Shown: positions 1 to 8,733, counted from the stretch's first letter. The stretch is DNA of 64,000 bases from Planctomycetota bacterium (GCA_029259915.1 JAJDED010000050.1:1-64000); one strand, 5' to 3'. The notes: generated by a model not told the origin, from the sequence alone. Made by a program: numbers and translations.

Positions 1-99
1 AAAAAGTGGCGCGTGCTGAATGGTTCTTCCCTATTGCCCGACGTTATTCAAGGAATCCAATTCATCGACGGAATAAAAACAACCAAGGATGCCGCCTGA
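1..99 (+). CDS. Possible C-terminal end of a transposase (partial)
   Basis: The frame is open from the first base of the window to a TGA at 97-99 and encodes 32 residues with the pattern W-x-x-L-x-G-x-x-x-L-P-x-V-I-x-G-I-x-F-x-D-G. From memory this resembles the C-terminal tail of mutator-type (IS256-like) transposases, but a 32-residue match cannot prove it. It overlaps the first codons of the TPR gene that follows. The alternative is the tail of any other upstream gene. Confidence 0.3.
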   Translation, partial: KKWRVLNGSSLLPDVIQGIQFIDGIKTTKDAA

Positions 100-1465
100 T
101 TCTCAAATATTCTCATCCACAGGTTCTTGCAATATCTCCATCGGGGCTAGAAATTCTGTAGCTCATTGCTTGTATGAGCTTGGGAGGTATGAAGACGCAA
201 TTGAGATATTAAGACCCGTGCAAGCAGTTTTGCCGATGCCCGGGGAATGTGTCTGCGAGGATTATCTGGCTATTCACTTACGAGCAACATTGTTATCCAT
301 TCTCGATCGCAATGCCGAGGCGGAGAAAAACTTTGTCTTAGTGCTTAGTCATTGGCGACGTAAAGGCAAAGATGCGTCAGAACGGTTTACTGAAGGAATG
401 CCGATAATTCTATACAATCATAGTCATAACTTGGTAGGACTAGGGCGTCTTAAAGAGGCCGACGAAGAGTTTAAGAAATGCTTATCGCTGCTCAGTCAGA
501 AATCTAATGCGTCGCTGTTTGATAACCAAATCGCGGGCGAGCATTGTGGATACGCGGGCGCACTCCAATCGTTTGGCTACTTTGCAGAATCACTGCCATA
601 TTTTGAATATGCAATTCGTTTGAGACGGCAGATTGTTGCAGAGAGTGACGGCGTAGAATTCTCTATCGACCTCGCTAGGTCCTTGGCGTGTCAGGCTACT
701 TCGCTTTTTGAATTGGAAGAGTACCAATCGGCACGTAACTCACTGTCTGAAGCGATTAAGATTTACAGGGGCTTGCCGGAAGATACTCGTTGCTTGAGCG
801 AAAATCAGTGGCTGATAGATGCGTATGTTGAGCGTGCTGATTCTTCATTCTTTCTAGAAGAATACGAAGCAGCAATTGAAGACTACTACGAATGCAACCG
901 GTTGCTCACGGCAAGAGTCCGCGACGCAGTAAAGTCTAATACTAGTAGCGATAGTGAAATCGCTTACAATTGGGATGGCATAGGCATTTGTCACTCAGGG
1001 ATTGGCGAATCTGAAAAGGCGATCGCTGCCTTTAACAAAGCCGTGGGTTTCTCACGACGATCGATGTGTCTGTCCGAGAGCGAGAATAGTAAGTTGCAAA
1101 AACAGTTAGCTGGCAGTTTGTTGGACAGGGCGTTAGCGTATTGGGATTTGGGCAAAAGCCAAACCGCAAGAATCGATTTCGCTGAGAGTTTAAAGCTAAC
1201 TTGCGAAGTGCTGAACTCTACGGACGCAAAGCCAGATATTCGGTATTATGCTTGTAAGTCTTTGTACAGGCTATTACGCATACGGACAGTGCGAGCAGCA
1301 GAGCCACTATACTGCTCTGCTGAGTGCGCGTATTGTGCTTGGCTAAATGGCCAAACTCGCTTAGTTGTCGAGTCAACAGTGCGGGGGCTTGCAGCTAGTA
1401 ACAAACTTATGAGTACGGCTTTATGGGTAGCCCAATTACCTAAAACTTTGCACGCGAGTTACTAA
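89..1465 (+). CDS. TPR-repeat protein, probably truncated at its 5' end
   Basis: A 458-residue protein made of degenerate tetratricopeptide repeats, seen for example at residues 30-41 (ELGRYEDAIEIL), 118-128 (LGRLKEADEEF) and 305-315 (IGESEKAIAAF). TPR helices bind other proteins; no enzyme domain, signal peptide or membrane segment is visible. The ATG at 89 is the first start after an in-frame stop at 74-76, but the protein opens almost inside a repeat, with no capping or partner domain, and its first codons overlap a possible transposase tail. The gene is visibly richer in A and T than the genes after it. I infer a fragment of a larger TPR protein separated from its 5' part by an insertion. 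It ends 18 nt from the convergent DUF362 gene. No specific function can be named. Confidence 0.6.
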   Translation: MPPDSQIFSSTGSCNISIGARNSVAHCLYELGRYEDAIEILRPVQAVLPMPGECVCEDYLAIHLRATLLSILDRNAEAEKNFVLVLSHWRRKGKDASERFTEGMPIILYNHSHNLVGLGRLKEADEEFKKCLSLLSQKSNASLFDNQIAGEHCGYAGALQSFGYFAESLPYFEYAIRLRRQIVAESDGVEFSIDLARSLACQATSLFELEEYQSARNSLSEAIKIYRGLPEDTRCLSENQWLIDAYVERADSSFFLEEYEAAIEDYYECNRLLTARVRDAVKSNTSSDSEIAYNWDGIGICHSGIGESEKAIAAFNKAVGFSRRSMCLSESENSKLQKQLAGSLLDRALAYWDLGKSQTARIDFAESLKLTCEVLNSTDAKPDIRYYACKSLYRLLRIRTVRAAEPLYCSAECAYCAWLNGQTRLVVESTVRGLAASNKLMSTALWVAQLPKTLHASY

Positions 1466-1483
1466 GGATCAGCGTCCAAGCAT

Positions 1484-2524
1484 TCAGCTCACCAGCGGCC
1501 CGGAGGGGGTCGCCCGTAGTTGCCTTAAATGCGGCTCGTCGAGGATGTGGAATGGGCTGGCCAGCGGTTGCCAGGGTTCGCCGCGCTGTTCGATCAGGCG
1601 GTCGTCGATCGGGCCGAATCGGCCGGCGGCCAGTTTTAGGTAGCTGATTTTGCTCGGCTCGAGCTGCATGATTCGTGCCACGGTGGCATCGACGGCCAGC
1701 AGGTTTTGGCCGACGACGATCAGTCCCATTGGTTTGAGGCTGCCAAGGATCGGGCCGTCGCCCTCCATGCAATCGATCCCGTCCACGATTGCCAACGTGC
1801 GTGGCAGTGTGGCATTGATATCGACCACGGTTTGGGGGATGCCGTTGTGGTGCAGCACATTTTTCGGCCAACCATATTTGATTCCCGGCAACACACCATA
1901 AAAGTTTTTCATGCTGCACGTCATGCCAACCCAATGGTGCGTTTTCATTTTGGGAAGCGAAACAATAAAGTCCGCTTCCAACACGCTGCGCGGAAAATAG
2001 ATTCCCTTCAAAGGGCTCAACCGACCGCGATTCTTGCGCCAAGCGACCTCTTCGTAATTGAGATCGGCAAACTTTAGTTTCGCATCGTCCAGTGCTTCGC
2101 CCACGCCTGATTCGACGAGTGCCATTTCCGTATCGCGCACATGCCCCGGCGCTTCGCCCACTGTCACACTGGCCCCCCAACCTCGAAACACTTCCCCAGC
2201 GGCGCAGATCACAGCCGGGTGGGTCGTCATGTGGGGGATCTTCCGGCTGGGCTCTACCAAATTCGGTTTCAGCAATACTCGCTTCCCGCGAAACTCAGCC
2301 GGTTGGATTCCACAAGCAATCAAGCCATCGCGAATTGTCTGCACAATCGCGGCATCGTAGCGTTGGTTGCGGGCAACAAATACGGTCGACTTTCGCCGCC
2401 CAACCAATCTTGCTAGCGAAATGCCCGCCACACCAGCAGCCGCAATCGCTCCCGCGCCCAGCACCGCACGGCGACTTGGTCGCGAGGATTCGTTTTCGTC
2501 TGGTTGGTTCGGATGGTCTGACAC
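1484..2524 (-). CDS. Tat-exported DUF362 protein
   Basis: A 346-residue protein with a twin-arginine export signal (SRRAVLG at residues 17-23, then an Ala/Gly-rich hydrophobic stretch), so it should fold in the cytoplasm and be exported. The body has DUF362 hallmarks: KPNLVEP early, LPKMKTHHWVG in the middle, and the DGIDCMEGDGP stretch. Some family members carry ferredoxin-like 4Fe-4S domains; none is visible here. The biochemical role of the family is poorly defined. Its ATG lies one base after the stop of the toroid-fold gene 2526-3452, so the two are almost certainly co-transcribed and may act together. The family call is firm; the function is unknown. Confidence 0.85.
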   Translation of the reverse strand: MSDHPNQPDENESSRPSRRAVLGAGAIAAAGVAGISLARLVGRRKSTVFVARNQRYDAAIVQTIRDGLIACGIQPAEFRGKRVLLKPNLVEPSRKIPHMTTHPAVICAAGEVFRGWGASVTVGEAPGHVRDTEMALVESGVGEALDDAKLKFADLNYEEVAWRKNRGRLSPLKGIYFPRSVLEADFIVSLPKMKTHHWVGMTCSMKNFYGVLPGIKYGWPKNVLHHNGIPQTVVDINATLPRTLAIVDGIDCMEGDGPILGSLKPMGLIVVGQNLLAVDATVARIMQLEPSKISYLKLAAGRFGPIDDRLIEQRGEPWQPLASPFHILDEPHLRQLRATPSGPLVS

Positions 2525-2525
2525 T

Positions 2526-3452
2526 TTACAATCCTCGCCCGGTTGCGATTTCTAACTTGGTTTCACTTTCCTGTGCCTGATCTGGCGTAGCGTTGCCGAG
2601 CCAATCGTGATGGTCGCAAGCCGCCAGGGTGATTAGCGCACGTTTGTAGCAACCGCCATCCCGGTCAAACTCGCGTTGGGCTGCCTGTTCGAGCCAACTG
2701 TCCGCACCAGCGGGACGTCGTTGATGGGCGGCCAAACCCAGCAGTGCGTAGCAAAGCGAGGCGGTTGCTGTTTTGCCGGTTAACTCTTGCTCAAGCCAGT
2801 CGAGCGAATTTCCGATGCGCGGGTCGACAATCTGTTCTTCCGCTAAGGCCAGCAGTGCGAAACCGGTCGGCTGCACGTGCGGCAACAACATCTGGCCGAG
2901 CACCATCGTGTTTCCATAATTGCAACCGCCCTCAGGCAAAAGCCTGTCGACAATCATCCGCACTCCCTCACGCGTCCGTGGGTGGCCAGTCAATCCGGCC
3001 GCTTTGAGAGCAGTGACAAACAGCGCAGTCGGCTCCATCCAGGAATGAGTATCAAGGGCCCAGGACCAACCCACCAGAGTTGGATCATGGCCCATTTGCG
3101 GTTGTTTGTCGGCCGTCTTTCCGCGGACGCCAAGGCACCAGGTTATCCCGCGTTCCGCAGCCGGAGAAAACTCGCGAGTGCCTGACACATCGTCGAGATA
3201 CTTCCAAGCCAGAATCGCGAGGCTCGTCGGCCAAGCGGGGGTCGGCTGGTCGTCGGTCACTCCGACCGACCCGTCCGACGCTTGAACCTCAATAAGCCAC
3301 TGCGCAGCACGACGCGCGGATTCCACATGATTGTGCGAAGCCAAAGCCAAACAAGCCCAGGCCGCCGGTTCCGAAGCGTTCGGCCCCCCGGCGTGATAAT
3401 TCCAACAGCTTTCGCTTGCAAGCGTCTGCAAATTCTTCTTGAGAAAGTTCAT
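2526..3452 (-). CDS. Terpenoid cyclase/prenyltransferase-type toroid protein
   Basis: I start this gene at the internal ATG at 3452 (MNFLKKNLQ), because the 15 residues that an earlier start would add look like untranslated leader. The 308 residues contain repeated helix motifs of the alpha-alpha toroid fold (prenyltransferase/squalene-oxidase repeats): WACLALAS, AAQWLIEVQASDGSVG, SLAILAWKYL, TALFVTALKAAGL, GFALLALAEEQ and ALITLAACDHHDW. The Gln-rich signatures and the DxDD acid motif of true squalene-hopene cyclases are not seen, and the protein is about half their length, so terpene cyclase activity is unlikely. No signal peptide. It is the first gene of a two-gene operon with the DUF362 protein; the tight spacing suggests a joint but unknown role. 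Confidence 0.65.
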   Translation of the reverse strand: MNFLKKNLQTLASESCWNYHAGGPNASEPAAWACLALASHNHVESARRAAQWLIEVQASDGSVGVTDDQPTPAWPTSLAILAWKYLDDVSGTREFSPAAERGITWCLGVRGKTADKQPQMGHDPTLVGWSWALDTHSWMEPTALFVTALKAAGLTGHPRTREGVRMIVDRLLPEGGCNYGNTMVLGQMLLPHVQPTGFALLALAEEQIVDPRIGNSLDWLEQELTGKTATASLCYALLGLAAHQRRPAGADSWLEQAAQREFDRDGGCYKRALITLAACDHHDWLGNATPDQAQESETKLEIATGRGL

Positions 3453-4156
3453 GCAAACCGTTCCGTGGGACAATCGCCGGGGATGTCGGAGAGGCACAAA
3501 ATCGACGCGTGCGGGACCTAGGAGACTCTACTCAACTCTAGGTTGCAAAAACGCCTCAGAATGCGGGAATCTAGGCCTGGCAAACACTCAGCCTGAAGCA
3601 GATGGTCCGGTTTTGCGGCGTTCGAAAAAAAACTTGGACAAGCACTACCGGAGAGATTTGACATCGGGCAAAACCGACATAGGTTTCATGTGGAGTCGCA
3701 CTCGACACTGATTGTCAAGTCGGCCCCAACGGTGAGCGCTGCAGGCGGTCGCCAGCGAAGCTTCTCTTCTCCTTGACCAGTTTCTGGTTTCTCACGGAAG
3801 TCTTAGGTGAGAGTGGACGAGCTAATTGAGCCTGCTGCGTCATCATCCTCGAAAGGGCAAACCAGCCGCAAGGTTGGGGCGCAAAGCCGTGGGACGGCGA
3901 CAGGATCGTCGACGTTCGCCCGGTTGCCGAAAGGATGCAATTTTCGCGACGCAGCGGAAGCATGCCTCACGAGGTGATACGCAACATTTGTGTTTGTGTT
4001 TAGGCATTGGAACTGCGATTTGCAGGCTCCACTCGACAGGATGTTGGGGGATGCAGGAAAAATGCCATATAACGGGAGTGATCTGTTTTTTGGAACTCCT
4101 GACAACCTGTAAGGTGTCGCCCCGCGTGGGTTGACACCGAGAATCGGAGGAATGCT
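3453..4156. other. Long intergenic region upstream of flp
   Basis: About 700 bases between the divergent toroid-fold gene and the Flp pilin. No supportable ORF in any frame. It must hold promoters for both directions, but no clear sigma-70 or sigma-54 boxes could be assigned. A hairpin with GGTGTC (4113-4118) and GACACC (4133-4138) lies in the presumed flp leader just before the ribosome binding site at 4146-4150. Confidence 0.5.
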
Positions 4157-4336
4157 ATGAAGAAATTTGCTAAGAAGGTACAACGTTTCCTCGTCTCGGA
4201 AGATGGGCCTACTGCGGTCGAATACGCTGTGATGCTGGCGTTGATCGTGATTGTTTGTCTCACTGCGATTCGTTCCGTAGGAACCAACGCAAATGCGACA
4301 TTCACGAGCGTTGCTGGTCAGCTTGGTGGCAGTTAA
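4157..4336 (+). CDS. flp: Flp-type pilin (Tad pilus major pilin)
   Basis: A 59-residue pilin precursor. It has a short basic leader (MKKFAKKVQRFLVSEDG), then the type IVb Flp processing motif, with expected cleavage after Gly17, followed by PTAVEYAVMLALIVIV, which has the conserved Glu-Tyr pair and one hydrophobic helix. It should be cut by the peptidase CpaA encoded just downstream and polymerised by the Tad machine. A GGAGG ribosome binding site sits 6 bases before the ATG. A strong terminator follows at 4381-4415, so flp can be made as a short abundant transcript, as expected for a major pilin. A second, similar pilin is encoded at 17636-17815. Confidence 0.92.
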   Translation: MKKFAKKVQRFLVSEDGPTAVEYAVMLALIVIVCLTAIRSVGTNANATFTSVAGQLGGS

Positions 4337-4380
4337 TCCTGTCGTGACACCTTAACAGGAAAACTATTGAGGTCTCCAAT

Positions 4381-4415
4381 CCTCTCGGGACACCAGCTGT
4401 CCCGAGAGGTTTTTT
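4381..4415 (+). terminator. Intrinsic terminator after flp
   Basis: A perfect 12-bp stem (CCTCTCGGGACA at 4381-4392 paired with TGTCCCGAGAGG at 4398-4409), a 5-nt loop and a run of six T. It lies 45 bases after the flp stop and separates pilin transcription from the assembly genes. Confidence 0.93.
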
Positions 4416-4583
4416 CATTTGTTAACGGTATTCTGGCTTATGGCGATGGGTGCGGGAAAAAACTCGCACACGGTTTTATTGTCTTGCTGAAAACTAAGCT
4501 ATGGTTCGATAGACGCGTGCCAGTACCGCACAGGCAACCGACCTGTGCTGGAGCATGTTTGAAAATAGTGTGGTGTTTGAATG

Positions 4584-4640
4584 TAGCTGGATTCGCAAGA
4601 ATTCAGCTCCTATTGCTCGGAATTCTTGCGAATCCCGCTA
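4584..4640. repeat. Long inverted repeat / palindromic element
   Basis: GGATTCGCAAGAATTC at 4589-4604 is the exact reverse complement of 4620-4635, with a 15-nt loop; with one mismatch the stem extends to 21 bp (TAGCT at 4584 against CGCTA at 4636). There is no T-tract, so it is not a classical terminator. It resembles short palindromic repeats that I recall as scattered in planctomycete genomes, but only one copy is in this window. Confidence 0.75.
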
Positions 4641-4683
4641 CACCAATTCCAAACGTGCTCTAGGGAACCGGGAGGAGGTTGTG

Positions 4684-4794
4684 ATGTTGAATCTGATACC
4701 TGAAGAATTGATGGCCACGGCTTGTCATTTGGCCTGTTATTGCTTCACCATCGTGACCGCCTTCGTAACCTACTTTCTCGCGCCTCGTTTTTGA
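4684..4794 (+). CDS. 36-residue small membrane peptide in the Tad locus
   Basis: A short ORF (MLNLIPEELMATACHLACY and onward, ending FLAPRF) preceded by a very strong GGAGGAGGT ribosome binding site at 4671-4679; a GTG directly before the ATG could also serve as start. After about ten residues the peptide is one hydrophobic helix with two Cys and a short basic end, so it is probably membrane inserted. It lies between the flp terminator and the prepilin peptidase, 57 bases upstream of cpaA, and is in the same operon direction. I do not recognise a family. The strong ribosome binding site is the main argument that it is translated. Confidence 0.5.
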   Translation: MLNLIPEELMATACHLACYCFTIVTAFVTYFLAPRF

Positions 4795-4851
4795 TCAAAT
4801 CGTTGAAAACAGAACCAAAACCGATAGCACGACGAATGGAAACAAGACCCC

Positions 4852-5427
4852 ATGTTTGAAGCCAACGAATATGCAAGCTGGTTCGCAGGAAACTGGCACG
4901 TTTGGATTGTGACAATCACTTTGGTTGTCGCGGCCGTGATCGACGGGTTGAAACTCAAAGTACCGAACTGGATCACCTATCCTATGATCCTCAGTGGCTG
5001 GGTTTACAGCGCGGCATTCTCGCCCTACGCGGGCTGGGAAGGTTTGTGCTACAGCCTAATTGGAACCGTCGTCGGGTTGGCGCTATTGCTGCCAGCCTAT
5101 GCGATCGGCGGGATGGGAGCGGGCGACGTCAAGTTGCTCGCCGGAGTGGGGGCCTGGATGTGGGGCACCGTCACTTTCTACGCCTTTGCCGTTTCGGCGG
5201 TCGTGGGCGGAGTGATGGCCGTCGGTATGGTCCTATGGACCCGAAGTTGGAACAAGCACCGCGACCAGTTCTGGCTCATCCTTCACGAAATTGCAAACGT
5301 CAAAGACCCAGAAAAACTTGCCGAGATTGCCGCAGAACGCAAGCCTCGCATGTTCTTGCTGCCTTACGGAATTCCCATTGCCATTGGCTCGATTGCCTAC
5401 TTTGCCTGGCATGGCATGCAACTCTAG
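4852..5427 (+). CDS. cpaA: Prepilin peptidase CpaA/TadV (A24 family)
   Basis: A 191-residue integral membrane aspartate protease that removes the leader of Flp prepilins on the cytoplasmic side. The two catalytic aspartates are Asp31 in AAVIDGLKLKVPNWIT and Asp92 in GGMGAGDVKLLAGVG, the GxGD signature. The long N-terminal methyltransferase domain of PilD-type enzymes is absent, as usual for Tad peptidases. Several hydrophobic segments (about residues 17-31, 42-60, 66-86, 98-125) are followed by a charged stretch (about 127-165) and a last membrane segment. It is the only prepilin peptidase in the window, so it could also serve the pseudopilin cluster at 26-38 kb (inference). Confidence 0.92.
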   Translation: MFEANEYASWFAGNWHVWIVTITLVVAAVIDGLKLKVPNWITYPMILSGWVYSAAFSPYAGWEGLCYSLIGTVVGLALLLPAYAIGGMGAGDVKLLAGVGAWMWGTVTFYAFAVSAVVGGVMAVGMVLWTRSWNKHRDQFWLILHEIANVKDPEKLAEIAAERKPRMFLLPYGIPIAIGSIAYFAWHGMQL

Positions 5428-5705
5428 CAAAGCTAGCACTTGGAAAGAATTGTAACTGAACCGATCAATCCGGCCGAATTGCCTGGACCATTTGAGCCGG
5501 ACGTGCCGAATAAACCGACAAGCTGTGTAACCTGCACGTAACGCGAGCACAAAAGGCTTGCTGGCAATAGCACGGAAAACTGTCGGTTGGTGTGAGCTTG
5601 GAGCTCATGGAATGGCTTCGAATGTGAAGCCACTTGTGGCGTCGGCGGCATGAAGCCGCAACTGCGCCGGACTAACAGTTTTTCCCGGGCTCTTGCCAGG
5701 GGGGT

Positions 5706-6758
5706 ATGATGCGACCTAAATCATTAATTTTATTGGCACTTGCGCTGGGCTGCGGCCTTATCGCTTCGATTGGCATTAGCCAGGTGCTCGATAGCAACAA
5801 GCAAACAGCTGCCGTGGAGACGGTCCCCATTTATGTTGCCTTAAGCAACATCAACCTGGGCGATCCGATCGACGATAGCATGGTCTCACTGCAAGAATGG
5901 CCCAAGAGCAAAGTGCCCGTTGGAGCCATCGCCAAGTGGGAAGACCTCGAAGACCGTCGCCCGCGGACTGTGATCTATGAGGGCGAACCGTTGATGGACG
6001 GGAAACTACTGATCAAAGGTCAACGACACGATCCGATTGCTGGCATTCCCCCTGGCATGCGGCTGAAAACCGTTTCGGTCGACGCCCGGAAAAGTGCGGC
6101 CGGTTTGCTTAGCCCTGGAGACCGGGTCGACGTCCAGCTTTTTGTTCATCGAAACGAACGGGAAAACATCCCGCATCCTTTCACGAAAATCATTCTGCAA
6201 AACGTCCGTGTTTACGCGGTCGACCAGGCAGTCCAGCGTAGTGCGGACGGCACAGAAGCGCGTACTGTCGCCAAGACGGTATCGCTCGTCGTCTCGCCTC
6301 AGCAGGCCAATCGGATTACCACCGCGGAAAACCTGGGCGAAATCAGCCTGATCCCTCGCCATCCCGACGATGACAAAATTGTCGAAGACTGGGACATGGA
6401 CTCCTCGGATATTCTTTCTCGAAGCGGCGCCAACAATCGCAAGAAGGAGCAAGTCTCTCTGAGCGGCGAGCTGAGCGGCATCGTCCAAGGTTTGCCGGGT
6501 GCCATCCGAGGCGAATTCAACCGCACGGCGAAAGCCGCTCCGGCATTCCGTATGAAGATCATTTACCCGAACGAAGTGACGGAACTCCGCTTCTCCGAAG
6601 AGACCGGGGAACCACTTCCCGAAAACAATCAAAACACCAATACCAGTTCGACCGTTAGCGCGTCAGGGTCAGACGGCTCGAACTTGAATACTGATTCGGG
6701 AGACGACTCGCCAAACACTGTCGAGGACTTTCCCATCGATTTGAGAATGGAAAGATAA
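5706..6758 (+). CDS. cpaB: Flp pilus assembly protein CpaB/RcpC
   Basis: A 350-residue periplasmic protein with an N-terminal hydrophobic anchor (residues about 4-24), then an SAF-like domain (VPIYVALSNINLGDPIDDSMV, with YEGEPLMDGKLL) and a C-terminal region with GMRLKTVSVDARKSAAGLLSPGDRVDV. This arrangement is characteristic of CpaB/RcpC, which works with the secretin in the outer part of the Tad apparatus. The last 70 residues are Ser/Thr/Asn/Asp rich and probably disordered, longer than in typical homologues. Start is the first of two adjacent ATGs after a GGGGGG ribosome binding site. It is followed 116 bases later by the secretin gene. Confidence 0.9.
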   Translation: MMRPKSLILLALALGCGLIASIGISQVLDSNKQTAAVETVPIYVALSNINLGDPIDDSMVSLQEWPKSKVPVGAIAKWEDLEDRRPRTVIYEGEPLMDGKLLIKGQRHDPIAGIPPGMRLKTVSVDARKSAAGLLSPGDRVDVQLFVHRNERENIPHPFTKIILQNVRVYAVDQAVQRSADGTEARTVAKTVSLVVSPQQANRITTAENLGEISLIPRHPDDDKIVEDWDMDSSDILSRSGANNRKKEQVSLSGELSGIVQGLPGAIRGEFNRTAKAAPAFRMKIIYPNEVTELRFSEETGEPLPENNQNTNTSSTVSASGSDGSNLNTDSGDDSPNTVEDFPIDLRMER

Positions 6759-6874
6759 CTTATTACTAACTGGGTTCGGGGCAAGGATGTCTCGAACTGC
6801 CACGGCAGGCTGTTTGACTCCACTCGCAAGCGAGTTCTGCGGTCCGCTTACCACTACGCGAAGGAAGTACAAGG

Positions 6875-8626
6875 ATGTACGCCAATCACTCCGCGCGGAA
6901 GCTCCCCGCTTTTCGACCAGCGCTTTCTCTGTTGTCGTTTGGATTTGCGGTTCTGCATTGTGCGCTGGGAACTCCCACGCTGGCACAACCTCAGGTAATC
7001 CGCAACATCACGCAACCCACCGAACGGCTTGAGATTACGGTCAACACGAGCCGTATCCTCACGCTCGACAAGCGGATTCCCCGCATGGTGGTCAACAACC
7101 CTGAATTGGTCACCGTGACCGCCCTGAGCGCAAATCAAGTGCAGCTCGCGGCACGCAAGCCGGGCGTAACCCAAGTGAATCTCTGGGATGAAGACGACCA
7201 GGTTTATACAGTCGACGTAATGATTTACGGAGATGTGCGCGAACTAGAACATGCCCTCGACCGGCTCTTCCCCGGGGCCTCGGTCAAGGTATTTCGCCTG
7301 ACCAGTAGCCTCGTGCTGGAAGGCTTTGTCGAAAGGCCCGAGGACGTAAGCCCTATCATTCGTTTGGCGGAGGATTACGCCCCCAAAATTGTCAACAACA
7401 TCACCGTCGGCGGCGTCCAGCAGGTGCTGCTGAAAGTGAAAGTGATGGAAGTCTCGCGGACCAAGCTCCGTCGGCTCGGTTTCGATTTTGCACAGTCCAG
7501 TGGTAGTAACTTCCTATCTTCGAGTGTCTCGGGTCTCCTGACTTCGGTTTCAGCCGGTGCAGCATCCGGAACCGGCGGAACGGGACAATTTGCAGTCGTG
7601 GAAGGCGGGGACTCGTTCTTCGGATTCCTCGATGCACTACAGCAAAACAATGTCGCGAAGATTCTTGCAGATCCAACTCTGGTCGCCATCAGCGGTCGGC
7701 CTGCTCACTTCAATGTGGGCGGGGAATTGCCGATCGTCGTGCCGTCTGGCTTGGGCCAAACTACGATCGAATACAAAAAATTCGGCACCCAAGTCGATTT
7801 TCTACCCATCGTTCTGGGTAACGGAAATATCCGCCTGGAAGTACGGCCCCGCGTGAGCGAAATCGACGACACACGAAGCATTACCTTGAGCCAGTTTACA
7901 GTCCCTGCACTGAAAGTCCGCGAGGTCGACACCGGCGTAGAACTCAAAGCCGGGCAAACCTTGGCGCTCGCTGGACTGGTACAAACTCGCGTTGAAGCCC
8001 AGGAACGAGGCATCCCTTTCTTAAGTGACTTGCCTTATGTGGGTGCAGCATTCCGCAAGGTCGAAGAGGAAGTGAACGAAATCGAACTGTTGATTCTCGT
8101 CACTCCCGAATTCGCCGATGGCATGGCACCGTGTGAAGTGCCTCCCTGCGGACCGGGAATGGAGTCGGTCTCCCCGACAAACTGCCAACTTTACTTCGGT
8201 AGCCACTTGGAAGTACCCGCTTGTGGTCCCTGTGGGCCCGGATGCGTAAGCGATTGCGGCGGGTGCGGCGGCTGCAGCTCATGCGGCGTACCTTCTACAG
8301 CGCCAGTTCCTGCGACCGATCTGGAAACAGAAGTGATCGAGCTACCCAATAGTGCTCAGTACCGGGGCAAAGGAATGAAGATCAATTCAGGCTACGAAGG
8401 ACTCGTTCCCTCGCAGTCATCCAGACTCAGTACACCTCAGGCGATGCCGGCGTTTCAATCTGCGTTGCCCGACAGGTCGGCAACAAGAATACAACAACCT
8501 CGCAACCAAATGCCAGCTCGGTACACACGCGAGAACCCACAGGTTCAAGCTATCCAACAGCCAGCAAGCAACAGGACTTCCACACCAGGGCTGATCGGTC
8601 CGGTGGGGTATGACCTGGAGAAATAA
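6875..8626 (+). CDS. cpaC: Tad secretin CpaC/RcpA with Cys-rich extension
   Basis: A 583-residue outer membrane secretin through which the Flp pilus leaves the cell. Order of parts: signal peptide (cleavage near TLAQ, about residue 38); the pilus-assembly N domain with KRIPRMVVNNPELVTVTALS and a BON-like segment; and the secretin domain from QVLLKVKVMEVSRTKLR to VNEIELLILVTPEF. After it comes an unusual tail of about 180 residues containing ten Cys within roughly 65 residues (PPCGPGM, ACGPCGPGC, DCGGCGGCSSCG) and then a Gln/Ser/Pro-rich end. The Cys cluster is not part of normal secretins and may tie the ring to other Cys-rich envelope proteins. GAAGG and AAGG ribosome binding sites precede the ATG. 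Confidence 0.93.
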   Translation: MYANHSARKLPAFRPALSLLSFGFAVLHCALGTPTLAQPQVIRNITQPTERLEITVNTSRILTLDKRIPRMVVNNPELVTVTALSANQVQLAARKPGVTQVNLWDEDDQVYTVDVMIYGDVRELEHALDRLFPGASVKVFRLTSSLVLEGFVERPEDVSPIIRLAEDYAPKIVNNITVGGVQQVLLKVKVMEVSRTKLRRLGFDFAQSSGSNFLSSSVSGLLTSVSAGAASGTGGTGQFAVVEGGDSFFGFLDALQQNNVAKILADPTLVAISGRPAHFNVGGELPIVVPSGLGQTTIEYKKFGTQVDFLPIVLGNGNIRLEVRPRVSEIDDTRSITLSQFTVPALKVREVDTGVELKAGQTLALAGLVQTRVEAQERGIPFLSDLPYVGAAFRKVEEEVNEIELLILVTPEFADGMAPCEVPPCGPGMESVSPTNCQLYFGSHLEVPACGPCGPGCVSDCGGCGGCSSCGVPSTAPVPATDLETEVIELPNSAQYRGKGMKINSGYEGLVPSQSSRLSTPQAMPAFQSALPDRSATRIQQPRNQMPARYTRENPQVQAIQQPASNRTSTPGLIGPVGYDLEK

Positions 8627-8733
8627 GTTACGTTAACATGGGACACTAGAAACTCTCGCATAGCAGCAAAACCGCTACGCAGGCTTACCCACTCCTCTGT
8701 GGTCGCTGAGACCCGGAATCTGATATCTGCGCT

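Noticed and set aside
1440..2180. 246-codon minus-strand ORF overlapping the DUF362 gene in another frame
   Set aside because: Arg/Gly-rich shadow translation with no motif; the DUF362 frame is clearly the real one.
4009..4025. Sigma-54-like promoter TGGAAC-N5-TTTGCA upstream of flp
   Set aside because: GG and GC elements are 11 bases apart instead of the required 10, and the first block has a mismatch.
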